A stretch of 52,957 nt of DNA from Paractinoplanes rishiriensis (GCF_016862375.1 NZ_BOMV01000004.1:1-52957); one strand, 5' to 3'. Counted from the first letter of the stretch, positions 25,875 through 34,200 are shown. A program made the numbers and translations. The notes: generated by a model not told the origin, from the sequence alone.

Positions 25875-27020
25875 ATGCGTACTCCCCATCAGTCGGTCGA
25901 CCGGCATGCGGGGCGAGCCGCGGAGCCGGTGGTTCCACTGCCGGCGCACGGTTCGCTGCCGCTGGCCGCGTCGGTCGACGACGGGGACCGCCTGGTGGAC
26001 GTCGTCGACCTGCTGGCGCTCGATGCGTTCGTCACCGGGCGGGAGCCGTTCGGCCGCACGAAATACCTGGAAAATGTGCGCGCCGACGCCCCGCTCGCCA
26101 CCGACGGCGCCCGGGTGATCCGGGACGCGGTCGAGGAGGACGGCCAGGGCCGGCTCAGCGTCGGCGACGGCTGGACGCTGCACGTCACCCGCTGGAAGCA
26201 GAGCCGCCGGGCCCGGGTCACGGTCACCGCGGTCACCGCCGAACTGGCGGAGTCGGTGCTCGAGACGGCCACCGCCAACGCGACCGAGGAGCCGGCACCG
26301 GCCGAGGACAGCGTGCCGATCGGGTTCTGGCACTTCGGGACGCACGGTCCGCGCCGCGTGCAACGGGAGATCGACGCGGCGCCGTGGCCCAAGATCCGGG
26401 CCAACTACGCGGGACCGGTGGCGCAGACGCTGGAACGGCTCATGGAGCTGGACGGCTCGGTGGTCAACGGGCGGCTCCTGCTGCTGCACGGCGAACCGGG
26501 CACCGGCAAGACCACCGCGCTGCGGGCACTGGCCCAGCAGTGGCGGTCGTGGTGCCAGGTCGACTGCGTGCTCGACCCGGAGCGGCTGTTCAGCGACCCG
26601 GCGTACCTGATGAGCGTGGCCCTGGGCAGCGGCGACGAGGACGAGCCGCGCTGGCGCCTGCTCATGCTGGAGGACTGCGACGAGCTGATCAGCGGCGAGG
26701 CCAAGGCGAGCGCCGGGCAGTCGCTGTCCCGCCTGCTCAACCTCACCGACGGGCTGCTCGGCCAGGGCCGCAACGCGCTGATCGCGATCACCACCAACGA
26801 GGATCTCGCGACCCTGCACCCCGCGGTGGTCCGGCCCGGGCGTTGCCTGGCCAGCATCGAGGTGGGCCGGCTCCGCTACGCCGAGGCGGCTGCATGGCTG
26901 GGCTCACCGCGCGGCATCGGCCCGGAGGGGGCCACACTTGCTGAGCTGTACGCGTTGCGGACCGGCGCCCAGCCCGTGACGGTACCCACCAGCACGCCGC
27001 CCACGGGCATGTATCTGTAG
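25875..27020 (+). CDS. DUF5925 plus AAA-family ATPase
   Basis: A 381-residue protein. The N-terminal part (about 30-160) matches the DUF5925 type found before AAA domains in actinobacteria. The AAA domain has Walker A GEPGTGKTTALRAL near residue 206, Walker B RLLMLEDCDEL near 265, sensor 1 AITTNEDL and arginine-finger region HPAVVRPGRCLASIEV. This ends like classical FtsH/BCS1-type AAA domains. It probably remodels a protein, but the partner is unknown. It stands alone, with a 3' hairpin shared with the convergent anti-sigma gene. I see no clear Shine-Dalgarno. Confidence 0.82.
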   Translation: MRTPHQSVDRHAGRAAEPVVPLPAHGSLPLAASVDDGDRLVDVVDLLALDAFVTGREPFGRTKYLENVRADAPLATDGARVIRDAVEEDGQGRLSVGDGWTLHVTRWKQSRRARVTVTAVTAELAESVLETATANATEEPAPAEDSVPIGFWHFGTHGPRRVQREIDAAPWPKIRANYAGPVAQTLERLMELDGSVVNGRLLLLHGEPGTGKTTALRALAQQWRSWCQVDCVLDPERLFSDPAYLMSVALGSGDEDEPRWRLLMLEDCDELISGEAKASAGQSLSRLLNLTDGLLGQGRNALIAITTNEDLATLHPAVVRPGRCLASIEVGRLRYAEAAAWLGSPRGIGPEGATLAELYALRTGAQPVTVPTSTPPTGMYL

Positions 27021-27021
27021 G

Positions 27022-27053
27022 CCGGGGTGGTGGCCCGTGCGCCACCACCCCGG
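27022..27053. terminator. Bidirectional hairpin terminator
   Basis: Perfect 12-bp stem CCGGGGTGGTGG / CCACCACCCCGG with an 8-nt loop, exactly filling the gap between the convergent AAA and anti-sigma genes. Confidence 0.85.
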
Positions 27054-27056
27054 ATC

Positions 27057-27764
27057 TCAATTCGTCAGCGTGCCGCGCAGCAGGCTGCGGCCCGAATGGG
27101 CGGCGTCGCCGTCGTGCGGTTCGTCCGACACGTCCACCAGCCGGTAGCGGTTCAGGTCGATGCCGGGTGGCACCGGCAGCGCCACCTCGGACCGGTCGGC
27201 CAGGTTGCCGATCGCCACCATCTTGGTGACGTCGTCCGGGTCGATCAGCCACACCTCGTGGAAGCCCCGGGTCAGTGGCAGATTCCGCACGTCGATCCGC
27301 ATCTGCCCGTCGGACAGCACCCGCACCGTGCCGGACGCCGAGGCCGGGACCGTGGGCAGCGGCGTCAGCGTCGCGCGGGCGGTGACCCGTTCGGCCGGCG
27401 CCCGGTCGACCAGCCGGACGGCCGTGACCGTGCCGGCGACCGCGACCGCCGCGGCCGCGGCGGCGGCCAGCACCGGCGCGAGCCAGCGACGAGGTCGCTG
27501 GGCCGGGCGTACGGCCCGGACCGCCGGAGGCCGGACCACCGCCGGGCTGATCTCCGCCTCGATCGCCTCCCACAGGTGTCCGGGCGGGACCGGCAGATCA
27601 CGGAGTTCCTCGCCCTCGGCACCCAGGTCGGACACCGTGCGCAGCGATTCGAACTCGTACCGGCAGGCGGCGCACTGGGCCAGGTGGCCGGTCTCGCCGG
27701 GGGCCATCGGGTCGTCCTCAGACAACGCGAGAAGGACCAGTCGTTCGGGATCCAAATGCTGCAC
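27057..27764 (-). CDS. RskA-like anti-sigma factor
   Basis: A 235-residue single-pass membrane anti-sigma factor. The N-terminal zinc-finger-like anti-sigma domain has HLAQCAACRYE (HxxxCxxC). One transmembrane helix lies near residues 95-115 (LAPVLAAAAAAAVAVAGTV). The extracytoplasmic domain is of the RskA C-terminal type (SGTVRVLSDGQMRIDVRNLP, FHEVWLIDP, GNL, YRLVDVSDEP). It should hold the upstream ECF sigma factor at the membrane until a signal triggers its proteolysis. Its start lies 47 bp inside the sigma gene, in another frame, so the two are coupled. Confidence 0.9.
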   Translation of the reverse strand: MQHLDPERLVLLALSEDDPMAPGETGHLAQCAACRYEFESLRTVSDLGAEGEELRDLPVPPGHLWEAIEAEISPAVVRPPAVRAVRPAQRPRRWLAPVLAAAAAAAVAVAGTVTAVRLVDRAPAERVTARATLTPLPTVPASASGTVRVLSDGQMRIDVRNLPLTRGFHEVWLIDPDDVTKMVAIGNLADRSEVALPVPPGIDLNRYRLVDVSDEPHDGDAAHSGRSLLRGTLTN

Positions 27765-28296
27765 CGTCCACCTCCCAACGACGTCGCAGGTTGGCCATGC
27801 CGCGGCGGATATGGCTCTTGACCGTGCCGAGCGGGAGCCCGGTGACGGCGGCTATCTGTGGATGGGTCAGGTCGTCGAAGAACGCCAGTTCCAGGGTGCG
27901 GCGCTGCTCGTCGGGCAACCGGCTCAGCTCGTCGGCGACCACGAGACGGTCGACGATACGTTCCGGGGTTTCCGGCTCGTCCGGGGGCGCGTGCTGAGCG
28001 CGTACGGTCTCCGTCACCCGGCCCTCGCGCGCCGATGAGCGCAACCGATCCACCGCCTTGCGCCGGGCGATGCCCAGCAACCAGCCGAGCAGCGTCCCGC
28101 GCTGCGGGTCGAACATGTCCCGCCCGGTCCAGGCCGCGACGAACGTCAGCTGGGTGACGTCCTCGGCGTCCGCCCGGTTGCCGAGCAACCGTTGAGCCAG
28201 GTAAAGCACGGCGGCGCCATGCCGGTCGTACGCCGTGCGCAATGCCTTGTCGTCGCCGTCGCGCAGGCGCGCGGCGAGCTCCTCGTCCGTGCTCAT
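27718..28296 (-). CDS. ECF sigma factor, SigK-like
   Basis: A 192-residue ECF sigma factor. Region 2 contains YLAQRLLGNRADAEDVTQLTFVAAW and GTLLGWLLGIARRKAVDRLR. Region 4 contains LPDEQRRTLELAFFDDLTHPQIAAVTGLPLGTVKSHIRRGMANLRR. ATG 28296 follows GGGAGG at good spacing; the frame is open upstream. With the RskA-like anti-sigma factor it resembles mycobacterial SigK-RskA. Matching promoter elements on both strands at 28328-28399 imply that it drives its own gene and the divergent DUF4397-sortase operon. Confidence 0.92.
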   Translation of the reverse strand: MSTDEELAARLRDGDDKALRTAYDRHGAAVLYLAQRLLGNRADAEDVTQLTFVAAWTGRDMFDPQRGTLLGWLLGIARRKAVDRLRSSAREGRVTETVRAQHAPPDEPETPERIVDRLVVADELSRLPDEQRRTLELAFFDDLTHPQIAAVTGLPLGTVKSHIRRGMANLRRRWEVDGAAFGSRTTGPSRVV

Positions 28297-28327
28297 CGAC
28301 CTCCCTTCCGCACGTGGTTCGCCAGGT

Positions 28328-28399
28328 ATTTCGCTGGGCGGGTGCCGGTTGGATGCACCGGAAATCCGCCGCATCCAACCGCCGCCGCCGAGACGAAGG
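28328..28399. promoter_or_regulatory. Mirror-image divergent ECF promoters
   Basis: Plus strand: GCATCCAACC (28371-28380), 13 bp, CGAAGG (28394-28399), reading to the DUF4397 gene. Minus strand: GCATCCAACC (28356-28347), 13 bp, CGAAAT (28333-28328), reading to the sigma gene. The two -35 boxes form a perfect 10-bp inverted repeat. Identical -35 boxes, spacers and CGAA cores on both sides strongly suggest a single ECF sigma recognises both. Confidence 0.85.
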
Positions 28400-28442
28400 A
28401 CCGGGCGAACCTCATCCACGACGATCCGTTCAGGGAGTCTCG

Positions 28443-29264
28443 ATGCGTATCCTGCACCTTCGCCGCTTCGCTTTGGCCGGCGCGGTCGGCCTGCTCGCGG
28501 CCGGCAGCCTCGGCGCCACCCCGGCCGCGGCCGCCGCGAACGCCCAGGTTTCGGTCGTGCACGGCATTCCGGGTCAGCCGGTCGACGTGTACGTGAACGG
28601 CGAGAAGACGATTCCGGACTTCCAGCCGGGCAAGGTCGCCGGGCCGCTGGAACTGCCGGCCGGCGACTACGACATCGCGCTCACCGCGCCGGGCAAGCCG
28701 ATCGGCGAGGCGCTGCTGACCGTGGACGACGCCGCGGTGCCGGGGGGCGCCAACCTCAGCCTGGTCGCCCACCTGGGCAGCGACGGCAAGCCGGTGCTCA
28801 CGCCGTTCGCCAACGACACCGGGCGGGTCGCGGCCGGCAAGGCCCGGCTGATCGTCCGGCACACGGCCGCGGCGCCGGCGGTGGATGTACGCGCCGGCGG
28901 GCAGCCGGTCTTCCGCGATCTCACCAACCCGAAGGAGGCGAAGGCGGACGTGGACGCCGGCACGGTGCCGGCGGACGTGGTGCTGGCCGGGACCGACACC
29001 CGGGTGCTCGGGCCGGCCGACCTGGACCTGCGCGAGGGCACCGCGACAATCGTGTACGCGGTGGGTTCGGCCGAGGAGAAGACGCTGGACATCGTGACCC
29101 AGTCGATCGGCGGCCTGCACTCGGCGCCGGGCGGGGTGCCGAGCGGCGACGGCGGCGCGGCCGCGCCGGGGATGGCCACGGCCTGGTACGGGCTCGGTGG
29201 CGTGGGCGTGGTCCTCATCCTGCTGGCGCTGGCGCGACGGACCGCTGCCGGCACCCGCCGGTGA
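28443..29264 (+). CDS. DUF4397 secreted, membrane- or wall-anchored protein
   Basis: A 273-residue exported protein. The signal peptide (1-32) ends ATPAAAA. Two DUF4397 modules follow: QVSVVHGIPGQPVDVYVNG and ARLIVRHTAAAPAVDVRAGG are the starts of each. The C terminus is a transmembrane helix (WYGLGGVGVVLILLALA) with an Arg tail, preceded by GGVPSGDGGAA. This is laid out like a sortase sorting signal but has no LPxTG. The next gene is a class F sortase, so it may be its substrate. I choose ATG 28443, which starts the signal peptide. It is probably controlled by the divergent ECF sigma. Confidence 0.88.
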   Translation: MRILHLRRFALAGAVGLLAAGSLGATPAAAAANAQVSVVHGIPGQPVDVYVNGEKTIPDFQPGKVAGPLELPAGDYDIALTAPGKPIGEALLTVDDAAVPGGANLSLVAHLGSDGKPVLTPFANDTGRVAAGKARLIVRHTAAAPAVDVRAGGQPVFRDLTNPKEAKADVDAGTVPADVVLAGTDTRVLGPADLDLREGTATIVYAVGSAEEKTLDIVTQSIGGLHSAPGGVPSGDGGAAAPGMATAWYGLGGVGVVLILLALARRTAAGTRR

Positions 29265-29917
29265 GTGTGCGACTGGGCGGTGGTGCGCTCCGGGGCAACC
29301 CGGGGCGCGTCCTCGCGCTCGTAGTCGGTCTTGTCCTGGTGGGCGGGTTCCTGATCAGGTCCTGCCGGGACGAGCCGGCTGCCGACTTCGGGCGCGCTGC
29401 GATCCCGCTGCCGAGTGTGTCGCCGGAGGCGGCGACACCGGTCGGCTCCGGCCAGTCGGCTCCCCCACCGCGCACGCCCAACCGGATCCGCATTCCCAAG
29501 CTGCGCCTCGACGCCGCTGTCGACGCCGTCGGCATCGACACGAAGACCGGCGACTTCGCCGTCCCGCGCAAGGTCGATCGGGTTGGCTGGTACCGGTACG
29601 GCCCCGGCTTCGAGGCCACCGCGGGCTCGATCGTCCTGGCCGGCCACGTGGACAGCGCCGCCGAGGGCCGGGGCGCCTTCTTCCGGCTCCGCGACCTGGC
29701 CGCGGGCGACCTGATCACGCTCGCCGACGGCCGCGGCGAGCGGACATTCGAGGTGACCGCGCGCAAGACCTATCGCAAGGCGGCGATCCCGCTGGAGCGT
29801 TACTTCGTGCGCGACGGCGCGCCGCGGCTCACCCTGATCACCTGCGGCGGCCCGTTCGACGAGGACACCCGCCACTACCGCGACAACGTGGTGGTCACGG
29901 CCGTCCCCCGCGGATGA
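29261..29917 (+). CDS. Class F sortase
   Basis: A 218-residue membrane-anchored transpeptidase. One N-terminal transmembrane helix (VLALVVGLVLVGGFLI), a Pro/Ser-rich linker and the sortase barrel from about residue 75 (NRIRIPKLRLDAAVDAVGI). Catalytic residues are His in AGHVDSA, Cys195 in LITCGGPF and Arg in RHYRDNVVV. GTG 29261 overlaps the DUF4397 stop (GTGA). Its 3' end overlaps the convergent MFS gene by 43 bp. It probably anchors or processes the DUF4397 protein. Confidence 0.92.
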   Translation: MSVRLGGGALRGNPGRVLALVVGLVLVGGFLIRSCRDEPAADFGRAAIPLPSVSPEAATPVGSGQSAPPPRTPNRIRIPKLRLDAAVDAVGIDTKTGDFAVPRKVDRVGWYRYGPGFEATAGSIVLAGHVDSAAEGRGAFFRLRDLAAGDLITLADGRGERTFEVTARKTYRKAAIPLERYFVRDGAPRLTLITCGGPFDEDTRHYRDNVVVTAVPRG

Positions 29918-31122
29918 GACCATCGCCAGGACGCCTGCGACCAGTCCGGAGAGTGGGCGAAGCAGCCGGCCAGGGACCGTGGCTGCGGCCGGGCGAAGCG
30001 CCCCTCCGCCGCGGCCACCGCCAGGCCCACGCCGCTGATCAGCGCCGCCACCAGGGCGGACGCCCGGATGTCGGCGACCGCCAGCAGGTAGCTGCCGAGC
30101 AGGGCACCGGCCGTGATGCCGACGTTGAACGCGGTGGACATGCCCGCCGAGGCCAGGTCGGTGCCGGCCGGGGCCACCTCGAGCACCCGGGCACCGAGGA
30201 CCGTGGTGAGGCCGGACAGCACCAGGCCGGCGACCGCGATCGCGAGCACGGCCGGCACCACGAAATCGGCCAGCAGGTACTGAGCCGCCAGGGCCAGTGC
30301 CTGCACGCCGACGAGCACCGCCATGAGATGCCGCGCGTACCGCTGCACCAGGAAGCCGGCCAGCACCGCGCCGAGCAGGCCGGCCGCGCCGCGCAGGAGA
30401 AGGACCGGGCCGGTCGCCGCCTCGTCGAGGCCGACCACCGAGGTCAGGTACGGGGTGACGCAGGTGAACGCGGTGAGGGCCCCGGTCACGCTGATCGCGG
30501 TGGCCGCCACCACGACCCGGTACCGGCCGGCGTCGGGGGCGGTGCCGCGTTCGGCGTCGCTGGTGCCGCGCGGCAGGTCGGGCATCAGCGTGACGATCAC
30601 GACCGAGACGGTCAGGGCCAGGCCGGCCAGGGCCAGGAACGGCAACCGCCACCCGGCCTGCTGGCCCAGCCAGGTGCCGGCCGGCACGCCCAGCAGAGGC
30701 GCGACCGAGCTGCCCGCGTACAGGATCCCGATTGCCTTGCCTCTGACCTGCGGACGGAAGAGCGCCGCCGCAGCCGGGGTGACCACCGCCCAGAACAGCG
30801 CCTGGCTGAGCGCCGCCGCGATCCGGCCGGCGAGCAGCACCGGATAGTTCGGGGCGAGCGCCGAGACCACCGTGGCGACGGTCGCGATCAGCAGCACCGT
30901 GGTGAGCAACCGGCGCCGTGGCCAGCGCTGGGTGAGCCGGGTCAGCGGGATCGTGGCGAGCACCACCACCAGGCCGTACGCGGTGACGAGCAACCCCACG
31001 CCGGACGGGTGGACGCCGAGGCCGCCGGCGATCTGCGGGAGCAGGCCGATGGGCAGCGTTTCGGTGGTCACGTACAGGAATGTCGAGACGGCGAGTGCCG
31101 CCAGGATCAGCCGGGCCCGCAT
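29875..31122 (-). CDS. MFS transporter (sugar/drug efflux type)
   Basis: About 415 residues with 12 transmembrane segments, resembling AraJ/SotB-type efflux permeases: TTETLPIGLLPQIAGGLGV, GLVVVLATIPLTRLTQRWPR (loop 2-3) and GRIAAALSQALFWAVVTPAA. ATG 31122 follows GGGGGAA. The last 40 or so residues (after GRFARPQPRS) are unlike the family and run over the sortase 3' end, so the original stop may have been lost. It is divergent from a CGNR regulator across a perfect inverted repeat, which suggests control by it. Confidence 0.87.
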   Translation of the reverse strand: MRARLILAALAVSTFLYVTTETLPIGLLPQIAGGLGVHPSGVGLLVTAYGLVVVLATIPLTRLTQRWPRRRLLTTVLLIATVATVVSALAPNYPVLLAGRIAAALSQALFWAVVTPAAAALFRPQVRGKAIGILYAGSSVAPLLGVPAGTWLGQQAGWRLPFLALAGLALTVSVVIVTLMPDLPRGTSDAERGTAPDAGRYRVVVAATAISVTGALTAFTCVTPYLTSVVGLDEAATGPVLLLRGAAGLLGAVLAGFLVQRYARHLMAVLVGVQALALAAQYLLADFVVPAVLAIAVAGLVLSGLTTVLGARVLEVAPAGTDLASAGMSTAFNVGITAGALLGSYLLAVADIRASALVAALISGVGLAVAAAEGRFARPQPRSLAGCFAHSPDWSQASWRWSHPRGTAVTTTLSR

Positions 31123-31146
31123 CCGCTTCCCCCTTAACTGGGTTTT

Positions 31147-31174
31147 GGTGGTAGCAAGGGCTGACGCTACCACC
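31147..31174. promoter_or_regulatory. Inverted repeat between MFS and CGNR genes
   Basis: Exact 9-bp arms GGTGGTAGC and GCTACCACC separated by 10 bp, 24 bp before the MFS ATG and 21 bp before the CGNR ATG. It is a probable operator of the CGNR regulator. Confidence 0.75.
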
Positions 31175-31195
31175 GTTTCGCGTTATGGTGGAGAC

Positions 31196-31744
31196 ATGTT
31201 TTCGATCGTCGGCGGTCACCCGGCTCTCGACCTGGCCAACACGGTGGCGCCCCGACCGCCGGGCGCGGTCGAGGAGGAATACCTGCCCGACCCCGAGGCC
31301 CTGGTGCGCTGGGCACGCCTGGCCGGAGTGATCGAGGCGGACGAGCCGGCCGAGCCGTCGGCGGCGGCTCTCGCGGACGTGCTGGCCCTGCGGGCGCTGA
31401 TCGACCCGGTCCTGGCCGGACAGCAGCTGGACGTGCTGCTCCGCCGATGGGCCGCGGCGATCGAGCGTTCCCGGCTGATCCCCGGCCCGCACGGATCGGC
31501 GACACTGCACCTCGGCACCGATCCGGCCCTGGTGATCGGCGACCGGCTGGCAAATGCCTTGATTGACCTGGTACGCAACGCCGACCTGAGCCGCCTGCGC
31601 ACGTGCCCCCTGGCCGACGGCGGCTGCGGCTGGCTCTTCCTCGACCGCAGCCGCAACAACTCGCGCCGCTGGTGCTCGATGGACGACTGCGGCACGCACG
31701 CGAAATCGCGCCGTCTCACCGAGCGGCGCCGGTCGCGGCGTTAG
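31196..31744 (+). CDS. CGNR zinc-finger regulator (ABATE domain)
   Basis: A 182-residue regulator. The N-terminal ABATE-type stress-sensing domain starts FSIVGGHPALDLANTV. The C-terminal CGNR zinc finger is CPLADGGCGWLFLDRSRNNS, then RRWCSMDDCGTHAKSRR with four cysteines. ATG 31196 lies 6 nt after TATGGT (31184-31189), indicating a leaderless mRNA. It is divergent from the MFS gene and probably controls it. Its stop abuts that of the multicopper oxidase gene. Confidence 0.9.
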   Translation: MFSIVGGHPALDLANTVAPRPPGAVEEEYLPDPEALVRWARLAGVIEADEPAEPSAAALADVLALRALIDPVLAGQQLDVLLRRWAAAIERSRLIPGPHGSATLHLGTDPALVIGDRLANALIDLVRNADLSRLRTCPLADGGCGWLFLDRSRNNSRRWCSMDDCGTHAKSRRLTERRRSRR

Positions 31745-33166
31745 CTATTCGGGGCTGTTGCCGGCGTCGCCGCCGACCCGGAACGGGGTCGTGACGTTGG
31801 TGTATGCCAGGTGGGCCAGCAGCCCGTCGGCCGCGTGTTGCAGGTTGTGGCAGTGGTCGGCCCAGATGCCCGGGTTGTCGGCCACGAACGCGACCTCGTA
31901 ACTCTCGCCGTCGCCCACGTCGAGCGAGTCGAACCACCACGGGCTGCCGGTCGCGGCCGCCCCGTCGCGGCTCAGCACCACCGCGTGATGGCCGTGCAGG
32001 TGCATCGGGTGCACCTCGCCGCTGCTGTTGGAGATCCGCATGCGGACCACGTCGCCGGTGCTGACCATGTACATCGGCACGTCCAGGAACAGCTTGCCGT
32101 TGACCGACCACCACAGCCCCGGCCTGCCGTCCAGGAAGCCGGGCCGGCGGCCGATCCGGTAGTCGAAGGTGCGGGTGGCCCTGCCGGGGTCGAACCCGAG
32201 CGGCGCGGTCGTGCCGTAGGACAGCAGGTCGACCAGCGCGGCGGGCTCGGGCGACGCCGGCGCGTTACCGATGGTCAGGGCCGCGCCCGCGCCCGCCTCG
32301 ATCCGGGCCGCTCCGCCGGCCGGGACCGTGAACTGCATGTCGATCCGTCCACCGGCGGTCACGATGACCGAACGGCCGTCGACGTCGGCGGGTCCGTGCA
32401 CCGGGCGGCCGTCGATCGCCACGATCCGGTAGGGCGCGCCGGACACCCAGGCGCGCATCGGCCCGGCGTCGGTGTTGATCACCCGGGCCCGCACGACCTG
32501 GCCGGCGGGTGCCGCCAACGGTGCCACTCCGGCGACCCCGTTGACCGTCCGGCGGCCGTCATAGGTGTGCACCGTGACGACCTGGTCGACCGCGGCCGGC
32601 GGCTCGGCCGGGTCAGTGATCACCAGCGGCCCGAACAGGCCCTGCCGCACCTGCTCGTGGGAGACCTGGTGGGAGTGGTACCAGTAGGTGCCCGCGTCGA
32701 CGGCGACGAAGCGGTAGACGTGCGAGCGGCCGGGCAGAACCGCATCCTGGGTGATGCCGGCGACGCCGTCCTCGGCGTTGGGCACGTCGACGCCGTGCCA
32801 GTGCAACGTGGTGCCCTCGGCCACGTTGTCGTTGACCAGCGTGACCTGGATCAGCTGGCCCCGCACCGCGCGGATCTCAGGACCCGGCGAGGTGTCATTC
32901 AGCGTGTAGCGCCCGTCTTTCTCCCGCGCGGTCAGCGTGACCGCGACGTCGGGCGTGCCGGTCGCGGGCCCACGCAGCGTCGACACGTCGAGCCCGCCGG
33001 CGCCGTGCGCATGCCCGGTCGCCGGCCCGCCGCCGTAGTCGACCACCCCCATGGCCGCCATGTCGTACGTCGACGGCACGAGGCTGTCCTGCCAGAACCA
33101 GCCCAGGGGGCCGAGGATCGCCGCCGTGGCCGCCACCGCGACAGCGATCTTGACGGACTGGCGCAC
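31745..33166 (-). CDS. Multicopper oxidase
   Basis: A 473-residue exported copper oxidase. An N-terminal hydrophobic anchor (KIAVAVAATAAILGPLGWFW) is followed by cupredoxin domains. All four copper motifs are present: TLHWHGVDVP, YWYHSHQVSHEQ, HPMHLHGHH and ADHCHNLQHAADGLL. It would oxidise metal ions or phenolic compounds outside the membrane. I choose GTG 33166, 2 nt after the stop of the preceding membrane-protein gene. It is the last gene of a four-gene operon with a TetR regulator. Confidence 0.9.
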   Translation of the reverse strand: MRQSVKIAVAVAATAAILGPLGWFWQDSLVPSTYDMAAMGVVDYGGGPATGHAHGAGGLDVSTLRGPATGTPDVAVTLTAREKDGRYTLNDTSPGPEIRAVRGQLIQVTLVNDNVAEGTTLHWHGVDVPNAEDGVAGITQDAVLPGRSHVYRFVAVDAGTYWYHSHQVSHEQVRQGLFGPLVITDPAEPPAAVDQVVTVHTYDGRRTVNGVAGVAPLAAPAGQVVRARVINTDAGPMRAWVSGAPYRIVAIDGRPVHGPADVDGRSVIVTAGGRIDMQFTVPAGGAARIEAGAGAALTIGNAPASPEPAALVDLLSYGTTAPLGFDPGRATRTFDYRIGRRPGFLDGRPGLWWSVNGKLFLDVPMYMVSTGDVVRMRISNSSGEVHPMHLHGHHAVVLSRDGAAATGSPWWFDSLDVGDGESYEVAFVADNPGIWADHCHNLQHAADGLLAHLAYTNVTTPFRVGGDAGNSPE

Positions 33167-33168
33167 GG

Positions 33169-33594
33169 TCAGGCCGGTGCAGCCTGAGCCGGCGCCGCAC
33201 CGGCCAGCCGGGCCTGCCGCATCGCCAGGGACGCGACCGCTGCCAGCGCGAACGCGTTGAGCGCGTGCAGCACGCCGATCAGCGGGACGGGCTTGCCCGC
33301 GTACGCCAATGCCACCTGCAGGAGGGTGACCGCGAAGGTGATGCCCGCCCATTTCACCCCGCCGGGAATCCCGGCGAAGAACGACACGACCAGCAGCGCC
33401 AGCGCGATCAGCGGGAAGACCATCATGCCGACGGTCGCGTGCAGCTCGATGCCGCCGCTCTGAGTGTCCTTGGTGAACACCTGACCGTCGTCGGTCTTGT
33501 GGGCGATGTCGAACATGGCGTATGTAATCGCCGCCGCCTGCACCACCACGCCGATCGCGATCAGCATGGCGAGAATCCGGTACATTGCGCGCAC
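33169..33594 (-). CDS. Small four-helix membrane protein, DUF6220-like
   Basis: A 141-residue membrane protein with four transmembrane segments: ILAMLIAIGVVVQAAAITYA, VGMMVFPLIALALLVVSFFA, WAGITFAVTLLQVALAYAG and VLHALNAFALAAVASLAM. A His in IELHATVGMM and another in LHALNAF could bind haem or metal, as in small cytochrome-like proteins (inference). GTG 33594 sits one base after the TetR stop with GGGGAG upstream. It is probably a functional partner of the multicopper oxidase. Confidence 0.75.
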   Translation of the reverse strand: MRAMYRILAMLIAIGVVVQAAAITYAMFDIAHKTDDGQVFTKDTQSGGIELHATVGMMVFPLIALALLVVSFFAGIPGGVKWAGITFAVTLLQVALAYAGKPVPLIGVLHALNAFALAAVASLAMRQARLAGAAPAQAAPA

Positions 33595-33595
33595 G

Positions 33596-34183
33596 TCACT
33601 CCCCTTCGGGTCCGCTGCTGCCGGGTACATCCTGCACCGCGGGTACGACAAGTTCGGCGAGCACCCTCAGGAAGCGCTCAGCATCCACCTCGTGCGGATG
33701 CCGTCCACCGAACACGTCCAACATGATCCAGTAGTGGCTGACCGCAGCCATCACCACCGCCGCCAGGGCCGCCGGATCGTCCGCTTCGGGCAGTTCGCGG
33801 CGGAGGAACCCGGTCACCGCCTCGTGCACCCGGCGCAGTTCCCGCTCGCGTACCCGGTCAAGTAGGTCGGGAAAGGAAGCCAGGTCACGCACCAGCAGCC
33901 GGTTGACGTCCCGTTCTTGATCGAGCCGTGCGAGCCCCGCCCGCGCCACCGCGACGAACCGCTCCCGACGATCCCCCGGAAGATCATCAAGAGAGAGGTA
34001 CGCGAGCAGCGGCCGCCCCGCCTCCGCCTGCCGGTCCAGCCCCCACTCGAGCAGCGCCCGCTTGCTCTTGAAATGCCGGTAAAGCCCGCCGGCCCCCGCC
34101 GAGAGCCCGGCCGCCGCCTCGATCTGCGCGATCGTCGTGGCGTGGTATCCCTGCCGCCCGAACATCTCCATGGCGGCCGCCAC
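33596..34183 (-). CDS. TetR-family regulator
   Basis: About 195 residues with an N-terminal TetR HTH (MFGRQGYHATTIAQIEAAAG, then LYRHFKSKRALLEWGL) and a ligand-binding C-terminal domain of the acyl-binding/AefR-like kind (SHYWIMLDVFGGRHPH). The first ATG-type start gives a slightly short helix 1. The frame continues upstream through STKDAI, so the true start may overlap the preceding stop. It probably represses the operon from the GTAAGTA palindrome at 34600. Confidence 0.87.
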   Translation of the reverse strand: MAAAMEMFGRQGYHATTIAQIEAAAGLSAGAGGLYRHFKSKRALLEWGLDRQAEAGRPLLAYLSLDDLPGDRRERFVAVARAGLARLDQERDVNRLLVRDLASFPDLLDRVRERELRRVHEAVTGFLRRELPEADDPAALAAVVMAAVSHYWIMLDVFGGRHPHEVDAERFLRVLAELVVPAVQDVPGSSGPEGE

Positions 34184-34200
34184 GATCGCGTCCTTGGTAC

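Noticed and set aside
23415..26819. Very long open frame on the minus strand opposite the DUF5682, VWA and AAA genes
   Set aside because: It is a GC-rich shadow: the translation is low-complexity Arg/Gly/His/Val without domains, and the plus-strand genes have clear motifs and overlapping starts and stops.
28667..31699. Minus-strand frame of about 1000 codons across the DUF4397, sortase and CGNR genes
   Set aside because: Crosses genes of both orientations and has no domains; only the MFS frame inside the region is real on that strand.
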